From Oscillospiraceae bacterium (GTDB taxonomy: Bacteria; Bacillota; Clostridia; Oscillospirales; Ruminococcaceae), in the NCBI GenBank assembly GCA_020024185.1, contig JAHHUD010000010.1, positions 1 through 36,150 on the forward strand: a stretch of DNA of 36,150 nt. Reading direction: 5' to 3'. Positions 1-7,797 of this stretch are shown one piece after another; position 1 is the stretch's first letter, and each line of letters begins with the position of its first letter. The position numbers were made by a program, and so were the translations under genes. The notes beneath the pieces were generated by a model that worked only from the letters and a program-made list of their open reading frames with translations, did no database searches and had not been told where the DNA came from.

Positions 1-45
1 TTGTGCTTACTTCTGCACCTAAATTATCAGTAACTCTAACATTTC
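1..45. repeat. Terminal direct repeat (copy 1), circular assembly overlap
   Basis: Bases 1-45 are identical to 36106-36150. The repeat lies inside a single tail gene whose frame stays open across the join, which is what an assembly overlap of a circular or circularly permuted genome looks like. It does not look like a biological terminal repeat placed between genes. Confidence 0.9.
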
Positions 46-961
46 TTAATTCTCCTGCATTAGTGCTTTTTCTTAATGCTCCACTAGCTAACACTGAAGA
101 TGTAAAAGTTCCACCATTTTTAGGCATTGCATTTTGAGCCAAAGTTTTTACGGGGTCAAAGTCTGTTGAAACAGTAATTTTAACCCAATTACCAACAGTC
201 CATTCCCCACTTGACGACATGCTTAAACGCCTTTTCCATTCCTCTGTACTACGTTGTGTTATTATTATTTGTAGGATAAGCTTTGTAGCCCCTGACTTTC
301 CCATAGAGTCTATAACTTTCATCGTAAACTGGGTGTCAGTTGGACTATTTTTCGCAGTAGAAAGACAATAATAGTTGCCAACCTCCGTTATATTATTTAA
401 ATCTGTATTTCTTTCAATTTCTATTCCACCACTTAAACTCCAACTGTTATTTTCTTTTGCATAATACTCTGGCAACTGTCCACCAAGTCTTTGAGAATTA
501 TCAACTATTCCGTTGTTATCTTTGTCATATACAGCCTTAGCCATATCAGAAGAACCAGTTTCAAATACAGCTTTATCAATTGCACTATTTACTTCTTGTT
601 TAGTGTATGTTTCTGTTTTTTTATAAACATCAACACTATTAGCCTTTACAGCAACTTTTCCGTTAATTTCTTGTTGACTATATGTTTCGTTCTTTTTATA
701 AACATCAGTGCTATTGGCTTTTAAATTTAATTTTGCGTCTGTTTCTTCTTTTGTATATCTATTTTCTATATTTTGATTTATAGTGTTTATAACATTATCA
801 ATAAAAGTTAGTGCATTATTATATTTATTTGCAACAATTCCTATTAATTTGTCAAAAATGCTTTTGTTTTCTTGTGCTGTTCCAGTTAAAGTATCTGGGG
901 CAGAAATTACACCGTTATTTTGTTTTTCGCTTTCGGTGATTTTAAATTGTTCTAGGCTCAT
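1..961 (-). CDS. Tail fibre / receptor-binding protein, N-terminal 320 codons (gene continues across the contig join)
   Basis: The frame opens at ATG 961 behind a GGAG ribosome binding site and is still open at base 1. Rejoining the circle adds eight codons and a TAA at 36080-36082, for 328 residues. The N-terminal third has two imperfect repeats, each containing VDVYKK or TDVYKK followed by an ETY-x-x-QE segment, typical of trimeric coiled phage fibres. Next comes DNNGIVDNSQRLGG, a motif often seen in phage tail proteins, and then a beta-rich C-terminal part. The gene lies directly downstream of the gp10-like tail protein. A role in host adsorption follows from position and repeat style; the receptor is unknown. 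Confidence 0.75.
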   Translation of the reverse strand, partial: MSLEQFKITESEKQNNGVISAPDTLTGTAQENKSIFDKLIGIVANKYNNALTFIDNVINTINQNIENRYTKEETDAKLNLKANSTDVYKKNETYSQQEINGKVAVKANSVDVYKKTETYTKQEVNSAIDKAVFETGSSDMAKAVYDKDNNGIVDNSQRLGGQLPEYYAKENNSWSLSGGIEIERNTDLNNITEVGNYYCLSTAKNSPTDTQFTMKVIDSMGKSGATKLILQIIITQRSTEEWKRRLSMSSSGEWTVGNWVKITVSTDFDPVKTLAQNAMPKNGGTFTSSVLASGALRKSTNAGELRNVRVTDNLGAEVST

Positions 962-965
962 TGTA

Positions 966-2843
966 TTACTCCTTTACATAGTTTACAGCTACATAATTTT
1001 TAACAATATTAAAAATACCAAATCCTTGATTTAATTTGTCATTTTTTAATACAAACTGTAATGCACGATATTTTTTTATTTTCTTTTTTATTACAACAGT
1101 TCTTGCGTTATCATTAGAAATAAACGTAAAGTATTCAAAATCTATATCGCTAAAATCAAGAACACCCAAATACTGCTCTTTAACAACAAAAGGATTGCTC
1201 ATATCACTTGTACGTATTCCAATTTCAATATTTGACCTTGTAAATGGTTTAGTTGTAACAACACACCCTTTTTTCTGCAAAGTTTTTGTCATTTCTGGCA
1301 TATTATCGTCATCTAGTTTTGTAGTCCATATAGCCGTTATAGGTTTTCCGTTATCATTGTATTTATTCATTTTTAAAATATCTGTATTAAATTTACAAAT
1401 ATTGCCGTCTAAATCGCCAAAATATAATTCGCCGTCATATACAAGCCAGCAGTTAGCATTAATGTTATCCCAAAAAAAGCACTCATATACAAAGCTGTTA
1501 GGGTTATCTCTTGACACGGCTTTTTGTCTACTGTCTAATAAATAAACATTTCCATTTATTGCTAATAAATAGTAGTTATCCCATTGAACAGCTGTTGCAT
1601 TTTCAAGGTTAGGCTCTTTTGTTAAACGTGCGTCTACATAATATGACCTATTTTGCAATGTTCTTTCATAAGTTATAGCATTGCTTGTAACAGCATATAT
1701 ACCATTTCTTGACAAAAATAAAGGCTCATCAACTAACTGAGCAAAACTATATGGACTTACTGCTCCGTTGCCAGTGATACCTATTTTAACTGGGAATGTT
1801 GGTGTCTTGTCATTTAATACACCAACACGGCTAAACACTGTTGTATCTTGCTGATTATCTTCTTTAATTATTAATTGATTTTCGCCCAGTTTAGCATATC
1901 CCATAACAGCGGTATTTCCATTGCCTATAACAGAATAATTTAAATCTGGAAAATATGTTGGGTCATTGAGTTCACTCCACCAGTCTTGAGCCTTATAATC
2001 GGCATTACGAGTTACAAACACTCTGTTATTCCCACCAATACCAAATCTTGAATATGTTAAACATTTTTTTATTCTGTCTGCGTATCCTTCAACAGTTCTA
2101 TATGCTGTAATTTTAACATTATCTTCACCACCTACTGGAGATGTGCCAGGTGCACTTGTAAACGTTACAATACCAGTGCTACGATTTACTGTAAAATCTG
2201 TGTTTTCTTGTTTATTAACCCAATTTCCGTTGCCTTCCATAATCTGTACTTTAACAATAGTATTATCTAAATTGCCAAAAGATAAATGAAATGCTGTTGA
2301 TGAGCCGTCACCTGCAAAAGCTTCTGTAAATCCTGATTGTAAAAGGTTTAAAGGGTTAAGTTGTGTTCCACCGCCGTTTGGTTTTTTAGCAATTGTAAAC
2401 AGCGGTATAGTTGCAATGTTTGAAACATCTTCTGCCTTTTCTCCGTCATATACATAATATTCTCTGCCAGTTAAAATAAAGCCTTTTGTTTTGTTTTGAT
2501 GTTCTGCAAAGAAAATACTTGATTTTTCATTGTTTAAGCCGTTTGCAAGCTGTGTTATTTCGTTATTTTGATATTTATATAACTTTGTACCACCGTGTAT
2601 TAAAATAAGATTTTCGCCGTTTATAAAGCCTTGCTGTATGCAGTTAACAGGGCTTTCAACTGTTTTTAATATTCGCCAACCTGCTCTTTTTTCCGGCTGT
2701 CCGCCTTTGTCAGAAATCATATTAAGACAATACGGACTATGGTTTTTGTCAACTAACAAATCATCTGTTGAAAAGTCAACACCTTTGAAATTATCGTATA
2801 CAGTTCTTAAAGGCTTAGGAGCAGGTGAAACCCTAATAGCCAT
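966..2843 (-). CDS. Tail stabilisation / tail hub protein (P22 gp10-like)
   Basis: This 625-residue protein is rich in beta-strand and lacks a signal peptide or membrane segment. Its length and its place right after the gp4-like connector match the packaged-DNA stabilisation / tail tubular proteins of podoviruses, which plug the portal and form the short tail. Recurrent strand-turn patterns such as YLLAINGNVYLLD resemble beta-propeller blades. An inserted segment near residues 175-250 with TAFHLSF and TVNRSTGIVTF looks like a DUF2460-type beta domain often found in tail proteins. The start overlaps the upstream gene by 11 nt behind a GGGGGTG ribosome binding site. The family assignment is by context and composition. 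Confidence 0.65.
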   Translation of the reverse strand: MAIRVSPAPKPLRTVYDNFKGVDFSTDDLLVDKNHSPYCLNMISDKGGQPEKRAGWRILKTVESPVNCIQQGFINGENLILIHGGTKLYKYQNNEITQLANGLNNEKSSIFFAEHQNKTKGFILTGREYYVYDGEKAEDVSNIATIPLFTIAKKPNGGGTQLNPLNLLQSGFTEAFAGDGSSTAFHLSFGNLDNTIVKVQIMEGNGNWVNKQENTDFTVNRSTGIVTFTSAPGTSPVGGEDNVKITAYRTVEGYADRIKKCLTYSRFGIGGNNRVFVTRNADYKAQDWWSELNDPTYFPDLNYSVIGNGNTAVMGYAKLGENQLIIKEDNQQDTTVFSRVGVLNDKTPTFPVKIGITGNGAVSPYSFAQLVDEPLFLSRNGIYAVTSNAITYERTLQNRSYYVDARLTKEPNLENATAVQWDNYYLLAINGNVYLLDSRQKAVSRDNPNSFVYECFFWDNINANCWLVYDGELYFGDLDGNICKFNTDILKMNKYNDNGKPITAIWTTKLDDDNMPEMTKTLQKKGCVVTTKPFTRSNIEIGIRTSDMSNPFVVKEQYLGVLDFSDIDFEYFTFISNDNARTVVIKKKIKKYRALQFVLKNDKLNQGFGIFNIVKNYVAVNYVKE

Positions 2844-3714
2844 AATCTACACCCCCAATAACGATTGCAATAGATTTACCGACTTTATCTCTTGATATAA
2901 TATCATTTCTTTTTGTTTCATAGTCATTATACCATTTATCAGCTTTTCTTTCTTCATCGTCTTGCCATACATAAAAAGCAGACAACAAAGGAATTAAAAC
3001 GTGTAAATCTTCGTCTAATTCCATTTCTGTATCAAGCGGTGTGTCCTCAGTAATTGGTGTATACTGCTTGTTGTAATATATTGTGTACTCTGTTGTGTCA
3101 TCAGTAGGAAGTCTTAAAATGTGTCGGTCTATAATATCAAAGTTAGACAAAGGTTTAAAGCTTCCGTTTTCTTTGTATTTGTCGGCAAAAGATAAGAATA
3201 CATCGCCTTTTTCTTTCGCTATTTTTTTAAAGTCATAAAACACACTATTACTAAATGGTGGGATATCTTCTATATTATCGCTTGTTTTTTCATTATATAT
3301 TGCTACATTTTTAATATTATATGAAAAGTCACCACTAAAAGTAATTGTTGTATTACCTTTGCAAAAGCCTTTATATGATTTTAACTCTTTGTTAGATACC
3401 ATATTGACAACATTTTCGCCAGTATCACTTGTAATAGTTGCAGTACCAGTTCCGTCACATTCAAAGTAATACGATACACCAGTTGCGGTATAAGTTATAG
3501 GCAAGCCGTTATAATGCTTTAATTTAGCACTGTTTGTAAGCTGATTTTTAATAGGATATTGGCTTATTACATATTTACTTGTAATAGGTCTTACTGTGCT
3601 TGTAATGGTCGATAATGCCCTATTTATTGCTTGATTTACTATTTGAGGTGTTGTATCTTGTTCATCAGAAAAACCGAGATTATATATTTCACTTTTTATA
3701 TATCCTAAATTCAT
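2833..3714 (-). CDS. Head-tail connector / tail adaptor (P22 gp4-like)
   Basis: The 293-residue protein has an N-terminal helical stretch (about residues 1-40, NLGYIKSEIYNLGF then QIVNQAINRALSTI). The middle is a beta-sandwich-like region with alternating Y/T/G strands. A C-terminal segment carries LDTEMELDEDLHVLIPLLSAF. Helical N-termini of this kind, with a late 'E-L-x-E-x-x-H-x-L-I' helix, are common in podovirus proteins that dock under the portal. It sits between the small capsid-associated gene and the gp10-like gene, the expected position of a gp4-type adaptor. The assignment is inferred from order and pattern. Confidence 0.55.
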   Translation of the reverse strand: MNLGYIKSEIYNLGFSDEQDTTPQIVNQAINRALSTITSTVRPITSKYVISQYPIKNQLTNSAKLKHYNGLPITYTATGVSYYFECDGTGTATITSDTGENVVNMVSNKELKSYKGFCKGNTTITFSGDFSYNIKNVAIYNEKTSDNIEDIPPFSNSVFYDFKKIAKEKGDVFLSFADKYKENGSFKPLSNFDIIDRHILRLPTDDTTEYTIYYNKQYTPITEDTPLDTEMELDEDLHVLIPLLSAFYVWQDDEERKADKWYNDYETKRNDIISRDKVGKSIAIVIGGVDYGY

Positions 3715-3735
3715 ATTAAACCTCTTTTAAATATA

Positions 3736-3753
3736 GGGGAGCATAAAGCCCCC
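3736..3753. other. GC-rich hairpin in the coat-to-connector gap
   Basis: GGGG and CCCC arms (3736-3739 and 3750-3753) plus an inner GC/GC pair form a compact stem in the 50-nt gap between the 107-residue capsid-region gene and the connector gene. On the + strand it is followed by six T (terminator-like). On the transcribed (-) strand it is followed by TATATT. It may moderate read-through or define mRNA ends between the abundant capsid transcript and tail genes. Confidence 0.4.
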
Positions 3754-3764
3754 CATTTTTTACA

Positions 3765-4088
3765 TTAAGGCAATTCAACAACTGCGATGCTTGCTGCGTT
3801 ACCATTTACCATAACATAGCCTTTATTTGCACCAGACATTTGTTTAAACTTGCCACTTTCGAGTACAACACATTTATTTTGTGCTATTTGCAATTCAGTG
3901 CCTACACCTTGAATACCATTACCAATTTGTATCTTAGCTGCACTAGTACCAGTATTTACAATTAAAATTTTGCCGTCAACACCAGAAAATTCAATTTTAT
4001 TTCCAGTTTCAGTATCAAATAAATTAGTTGTAAAATCGCCCGCTGTATTAAATTTTAGTTTTGTTGGTTTAATTGTTTTTGCTGCCAT
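3765..4088 (-). CDS. Small capsid-region protein, possible head decoration protein
   Basis: A 107-residue beta-rich protein without cysteine clusters or membrane segments. It has a lysine-rich N-terminus (AAKTIKPTKLKF) and repeated short strands (KILIVNTGTSAAKIQIGNG, KCVVLESGKFKQMSG). It lies immediately after the coat gene, where many phages encode a capsid-stabilising or decoration protein of this size. A clear AAAGGAA ribosome binding site precedes the ATG. I do not recognise the family, so the role is inferred from position and fold type only. Confidence 0.5.
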   Translation of the reverse strand: MAAKTIKPTKLKFNTAGDFTTNLFDTETGNKIEFSGVDGKILIVNTGTSAAKIQIGNGIQGVGTELQIAQNKCVVLESGKFKQMSGANKGYVMVNGNAASIAVVELP

Positions 4089-4107
4089 TTTTTATTTCCT
4101 TTCTAAA

Positions 4108-4920
4108 TTAAGATTTTTTACAACAAATTGCACAAAGTTCTTTTGGTCTAATTACTTTAGCACCGTACACGTCAAGTCCTTTTACTGCGTCACTAAAGCG
4201 ACGTTCTGGTCTAAATGCTTCTACGTCATTAATTTGTGAAGCAAAAGCAATTGCTCTTTTTGTTCTAACCATTGCATACCAGCCAGTGCCTTCTTCATAG
4301 TGAAGTTGGTTAGTCATAAACACTTTAGCACCGTTGTAGTAACCCATTTTGCCGGTTTTAAGCATTTTGCTATTATTTGTGTCGATTTCGATATATTTAT
4401 CCCTCATAAGTTGCCATACAAAAGGTGGTAACTCAATAATAATATCATCAATGTTAACATCGTTTTCATAGAGTTCCTGCATTGCTTCGTCAATTGCTTG
4501 TTTTGCAGCGGCTGTTGTTTTAATTGCTTCAGGTTTCAAAATTTTACCTGCTTGTTTTGCCATTGAACCAACAAATTTTTCACGAGTGTTAGACAAAGCT
4601 TCTTTACTTTCGCCCATCAATTTTTCCATAAGGCCAGGTTTTGATTGTGCCTTATCAACGTCATCAACTTCAAAAGCAAAGTATTTCTGTTCTGTAATCT
4701 CGAGATATACTGAACTGTCTTCTGGTGTTTCAATTTCAATATCTTTGCCTGTGTAGTCGCCAATTGTAGGTTTTGCAACTCCAAGAATTTTAACAGAGTT
4801 GCCATATTTTACTTCGTCCTCGAATTCCATATCACAGTTATTAACAAGGACTGCTGCTTTTTTTAATTCTGTTTGAATGTGTTTAGACCAAAAAGTTTGT
4901 TTAAAGTTTGAGTATGCCAT
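4108..4920 (-). CDS. Major capsid protein (P22 coat-like, HK97 fold)
   Basis: The 270-residue protein begins with an N-terminal helix (NFKQTFWSKHIQTELKKA). A strand pair follows that resembles the P22-type coat family (GNSVKILGVAKPTIGDYTG, then YLEITEQKYFAFEVDDVDKAQ). A long helical spine runs from about residue 95, and the central A-domain includes IIIELPPFVWQLMRDKY. The C-terminal AFRPERRFSDAVKGLDVYGAKVIRPKEL is the typical closing strand of these coats. It directly follows the scaffold gene. The C-terminus ends in a small CAICC cluster, which is unusual. It would form the icosahedral shell. Confidence 0.85.
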   Translation of the reverse strand: MAYSNFKQTFWSKHIQTELKKAAVLVNNCDMEFEDEVKYGNSVKILGVAKPTIGDYTGKDIEIETPEDSSVYLEITEQKYFAFEVDDVDKAQSKPGLMEKLMGESKEALSNTREKFVGSMAKQAGKILKPEAIKTTAAAKQAIDEAMQELYENDVNIDDIIIELPPFVWQLMRDKYIEIDTNNSKMLKTGKMGYYNGAKVFMTNQLHYEEGTGWYAMVRTKRAIAFASQINDVEAFRPERRFSDAVKGLDVYGAKVIRPKELCAICCKKS

Positions 4921-4935
4921 TATTTTTTCCTTTCT

Positions 4936-5715
4936 TTACCATTTTGACATGGATTTTCTAACAATATCTAATAATTTAGGGTTTTTGTCGTAATCATCAG
5001 CAGTTATCTTGTCGACTTCTTCACTTGTTAAAAATTCTGCGTCAACATTTTCTTTCTGTGTTGATTGGACTTTACCACTATTGTCTGGCAAAGGTTTAAT
5101 TTTAGATTTCATGTGATTATAAATTTCTTCAACAGAATAAAACTCATTTGTTAAAGGGTTTACAGTAAATCTTAATTTTACAAAATCTTCGCCCAACTGC
5201 TCTAAGTTTTTTACGCTAGGGTCTATTGCTTGTAATGCTTCAAGGTCAGCCTTTGCCATTTCTGCCCCTTGCTTTTCTAAGGCAACTCTTTCTTGCTCTT
5301 GATAATATGCCAGTTGTTCAAGTAGACCGTTCCTTTCCTCTTGTTCTTTGGCTGTTGCTTCCATTTGTGATTTTAACTCACTAGCTTCTATCCCTTTAGC
5401 TTGAGCCTCTGCCATAATCAGCATATCTTCAAGTGTATCAGCTTCAAAGTAGTTGCCTAAAACAGATTTTACCCTGTCTTTAAACGCATTAGAATTGCTT
5501 TCAAGTTCATTGTATGACTTTTCTTTATCAGTATATTTATTTTTTAAATCGTCATATTCTTTTCTTTTTCTCATTTCAGCAAATCTTGCGTTTTCTTCAG
5601 CCGTCTGCTGTGGTTCAGCGACTTCCACATTGTTTTCGCTTATACTTTCGACTGTTTCTTGTGGTTCAGCGACTTCCACATTGTTTTCGCTTGTTGTTGT
5701 GTTTTCTTCAAACAT
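4936..5715 (-). CDS. Capsid scaffolding protein
   Basis: An acidic, glutamate- and glutamine-rich helical protein of 259 residues. It has a long coiled-coil stretch (about residues 40-165, with KKYEDL-like heptads and EEQERNGLLEQLAYYQEQER) and a basic C-terminus (LLDIVRKSMSKW), the usual coat-binding end of scaffolds. ATG 5715 is chosen over an in-frame ATG at 5748 because AAAGGAG sits eight bases upstream of it. The N-terminus has two copies of SENNVEVAEPQ from a 33-nt DNA repeat. It lies between portal and coat, the canonical scaffold position. Confidence 0.8.
   Translation of the reverse strand: MFEENTTTSENNVEVAEPQETVESISENNVEVAEPQQTAEENARFAEMRKRKEYDDLKNKYTDKEKSYNELESNSNAFKDRVKSVLGNYFEADTLEDMLIMAEAQAKGIEASELKSQMEATAKEQEERNGLLEQLAYYQEQERVALEKQGAEMAKADLEALQAIDPSVKNLEQLGEDFVKLRFTVNPLTNEFYSVEEIYNHMKSKIKPLPDNSGKVQSTQKENVDAEFLTSEEVDKITADDYDKNPKLLDIVRKSMSKW
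5609..5692. repeat. Direct repeat of 33 nt, 51-nt period, in the scaffold gene
   Basis: Bases 5609-5641 and 5660-5692 are identical. The period is 17 codons, so each copy encodes SENNVEVAEPQ in frame near the scaffold N-terminus. This looks like a recent in-frame duplication in a disordered acidic segment. Confidence 0.9.
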
Positions 5716-5730
5716 ATTAGTTCTCCTTTT

Positions 5731-5781
5731 GATTTTTACGCTATTCAATGCGAATTAGATTTTTACGCTGTTCAATGCGAA
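5731..5781. repeat. Tandem repeat of 24 nt (27-nt period) upstream of the scaffold gene
   Basis: Bases 5731-5754 and 5758-5781 differ at one position only (A/G at base 13). They lie in the gap between the zinc-ribbon gene and the scaffold start and overlap the in-frame upstream ATG at 5748. They could be a duplicated leader segment or a protein or RNA binding site that adjusts scaffold expression. Confidence 0.85.
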
Positions 5782-5797
5782 AATTTATATTAAAAGC

Positions 5798-5968
5798 CTA
5801 TTTTTCAAGGCTTTCAATAACTTCTTTATGCCCTATACATTGTGGGTTTCTACATTCAAGGGTTAACACTCTATAAGCTTTAGTTTCAGTATCTGGTGAA
5901 TTATCCCCTTCAAATCTTAAATTGCTTTTTGTTATCTGCATTTCAATATTGCATTTCGGACATTTCAT
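5798..5968 (-). CDS. Small zinc-ribbon protein
   Basis: A 56-residue protein with CPKC at residues 3-6 and a second cysteine pair in LECRNPQC, giving a four-cysteine zinc ribbon. The chosen ATG (5968) has GAAGGAG nine bases upstream inside the portal reading frame; upstream in-frame ATGs lack a ribosome binding site. It overlaps the portal gene by 26 nt, so it is probably translationally coupled to it. Similar tiny ribbons are common near phage portal genes, but I cannot give a specific function. Confidence 0.7.
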   Translation of the reverse strand: MKCPKCNIEMQITKSNLRFEGDNSPDTETKAYRVLTLECRNPQCIGHKEVIESLEK

Positions 5969-7568
5969 CTTCAATAACTCCTTCATTTTGCATATCATTT
6001 ATTGCCATTTCTTGACCAAGAATTTGAGATTGCTCATTAATTTTTCTATTGCTTATTATTTCTTCAAATTTAGCCTTAGGCAAATTAGTATTTTCTGGCA
6101 ATGCTTCAACAAATTCTTCAAAAGTAATATGAGTACCAAGCATTGATAATAAGTTGTTATCTTCCGCCATAATACTATATGGGTCTATTGGTGATATATC
6201 CACTTTAATATTAGGTTCTAATTCTTGTATATCTTCTTTATTTATAATATATGGGATATCTTCGCCATTTTCATTTTTTACAGTAATTTCAAGCCCATTA
6301 ACGCTGTATGCTACCCACATCTTATACCAAAGATTAGCTAAGTCTTCTAACATTTGCAATTGTGTTGATATCTGTTCGTTGAATTGCAAAGCTGATGCAT
6401 CTCTTGCTGCCTTAATTGCTTCTCCAGATGTTTTTGTTGGGTCAATTTGCCCAGTTGCTGCGTCGCCTGCACCAGCCAACTCTCTTGTAAACTGTATCAA
6501 TTCGCTTTGATAATTGCTTGCGTCTGGTGAAATTTGAGCAGGGTTTAAATAGGTAATCAATGTGTTAACTGGTCTATCTGCCAAGCTTTCTACTGCTATT
6601 GAACTGCCTATTTCTTCTAGCTTTTCAATGTTTTGTACTGCGTTAACATCATATACTTTTTGTGGGAACGCTGTTCTTTTAACTGTCTGTTCTCGTCTAT
6701 ATAAAGTATAATTTATTGAGCACTGATTAGGTATTAAATGTTTTACAGCGGATACACCCCTTGCACTACCTATCATTTCTTCCCAACGCATAGACACAAT
6801 AGGATACTCATCAATAGGTATATAGCCTTCATCATATACAACATGTGCTGTACTTCTATTATATTTAATACCTTTATCTGTTTTTTCAAAATACAATAAT
6901 GATGTGCATTTACCATTTTCAAGGTTTATTTCAGCCATAACGCCAACATCTTCGGCTAAATCTTCATCAGCAACAATTAAATCAATTTTATTTTGTGCAA
7001 CTCCGTTTTGTTTAGCTATTTTTTTTACTTTATCAACTGGCAACCTTTCGGATATAATAATATACTCTTGCTCGTTTATATTTGAGTTCTGTTCATCAGC
7101 AAAATAAATATTAGTGTTGTGTATTATTTGATGTTCTATCTGTGGCTTTCTATTAGGAATTAAGCCTTGTTCTTTTTCTCTTTTTTCATGCAGATATAAA
7201 TAACTATCGCCAGCAATAGCACTTCTTTTGATGATTTTCCACATCAATGTATCAATTTTATTTTTCTCCCATTCACTCTGTGCTAGTTCATTTAACGCAT
7301 TTACAATATCTTCATATCTTCCACCATTGGACATATCGCTATAAACAATACTTCTTTTTTGCAGAGCAACTGTGGAATACATAGACCTTACAATTGGCTT
7401 TATGATATTAAAGCTTGGTGGTGTGTAGTTTTTGTTTTTTAGGTTTACACCTTTCCATTGGTCGCCAATAAAGAAATTCCAGTTTCTTTCTGTTTCAGCA
7501 TAAAGATTTATATTTTGGTGATGAGATACTCCGTTTTTGTATTTTCTCCATATATTAGTTATTTCCAC
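5943..7568 (-). CDS. Portal protein (P22-like)
   Basis: The 541-residue protein starts at GTG 7568 with GAGAGGTGG upstream. The N-terminal region has the order seen in short-tailed phage portals: WNFFIGDQWKG, then PSFNIIKPIVRSMYSTVAL near residues 50-70. A clip and stem region follows, with SARGVSAVKHLIPNQCSINY, and a C-terminal segment contains TSGEAIKAARDASALQF (helix entering the channel). It forms the dodecameric DNA entry ring and the terminase docking site. It overlaps the upstream 80-residue gene by 14 nt and lies between terminase and scaffold. Confidence 0.9.
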   Translation of the reverse strand: MEITNIWRKYKNGVSHHQNINLYAETERNWNFFIGDQWKGVNLKNKNYTPPSFNIIKPIVRSMYSTVALQKRSIVYSDMSNGGRYEDIVNALNELAQSEWEKNKIDTLMWKIIKRSAIAGDSYLYLHEKREKEQGLIPNRKPQIEHQIIHNTNIYFADEQNSNINEQEYIIISERLPVDKVKKIAKQNGVAQNKIDLIVADEDLAEDVGVMAEINLENGKCTSLLYFEKTDKGIKYNRSTAHVVYDEGYIPIDEYPIVSMRWEEMIGSARGVSAVKHLIPNQCSINYTLYRREQTVKRTAFPQKVYDVNAVQNIEKLEEIGSSIAVESLADRPVNTLITYLNPAQISPDASNYQSELIQFTRELAGAGDAATGQIDPTKTSGEAIKAARDASALQFNEQISTQLQMLEDLANLWYKMWVAYSVNGLEITVKNENGEDIPYIINKEDIQELEPNIKVDISPIDPYSIMAEDNNLLSMLGTHITFEEFVEALPENTNLPKAKFEEIISNRKINEQSQILGQEMAINDMQNEGVIEDEMSEMQY

Positions 7569-7797
7569 GGCTTATACCACCTCTCAAAATAAAATCTTCA
7601 ATAGCTTCGTCCTGCTCTTTTAACTCTTTATTTACCATGTTTTCAGCCTTTTTATTTTTAACTGTGTTAAAGCAGTGTTCAACCTTTTTTTTAATAGGCT
7701 CTAACTGTTTACCTTTCGATAAAGCAATTCCGTCTTTTAAACCTAGCCTATACGATATAACAACTGCTATCGAATACATTAAAATTACAAACTCCAT
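7555..7797 (-). CDS. Small membrane-anchored protein between terminase and portal
   Basis: An 80-residue protein with one N-terminal hydrophobic segment (FVILMYSIAVVISYRLGL), then a lysine/glutamate-rich cytoplasmic part. The start overlaps the terminase stop as TAATG, suggesting coupled translation. It occupies the terminase-portal gap, where many Bacillota phages encode short unknown proteins. No enzymatic motif is visible and function is unknown. Confidence 0.6.
   Translation of the reverse strand: MEFVILMYSIAVVISYRLGLKDGIALSKGKQLEPIKKKVEHCFNTVKNKKAENMVNKELKEQDEAIEDFILRGGISRGNN

Noticed and set aside
1036..1545. Open frame of 169 codons on the plus strand opposite the gp10-like tail gene
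   Set aside because: It is antisense to a convincing 625-residue gene, has no ribosome binding site, and has shadow-type hydrophobic low-complexity composition. Similar plus-strand frames opposite the giant virion gene were rejected for the same reason.
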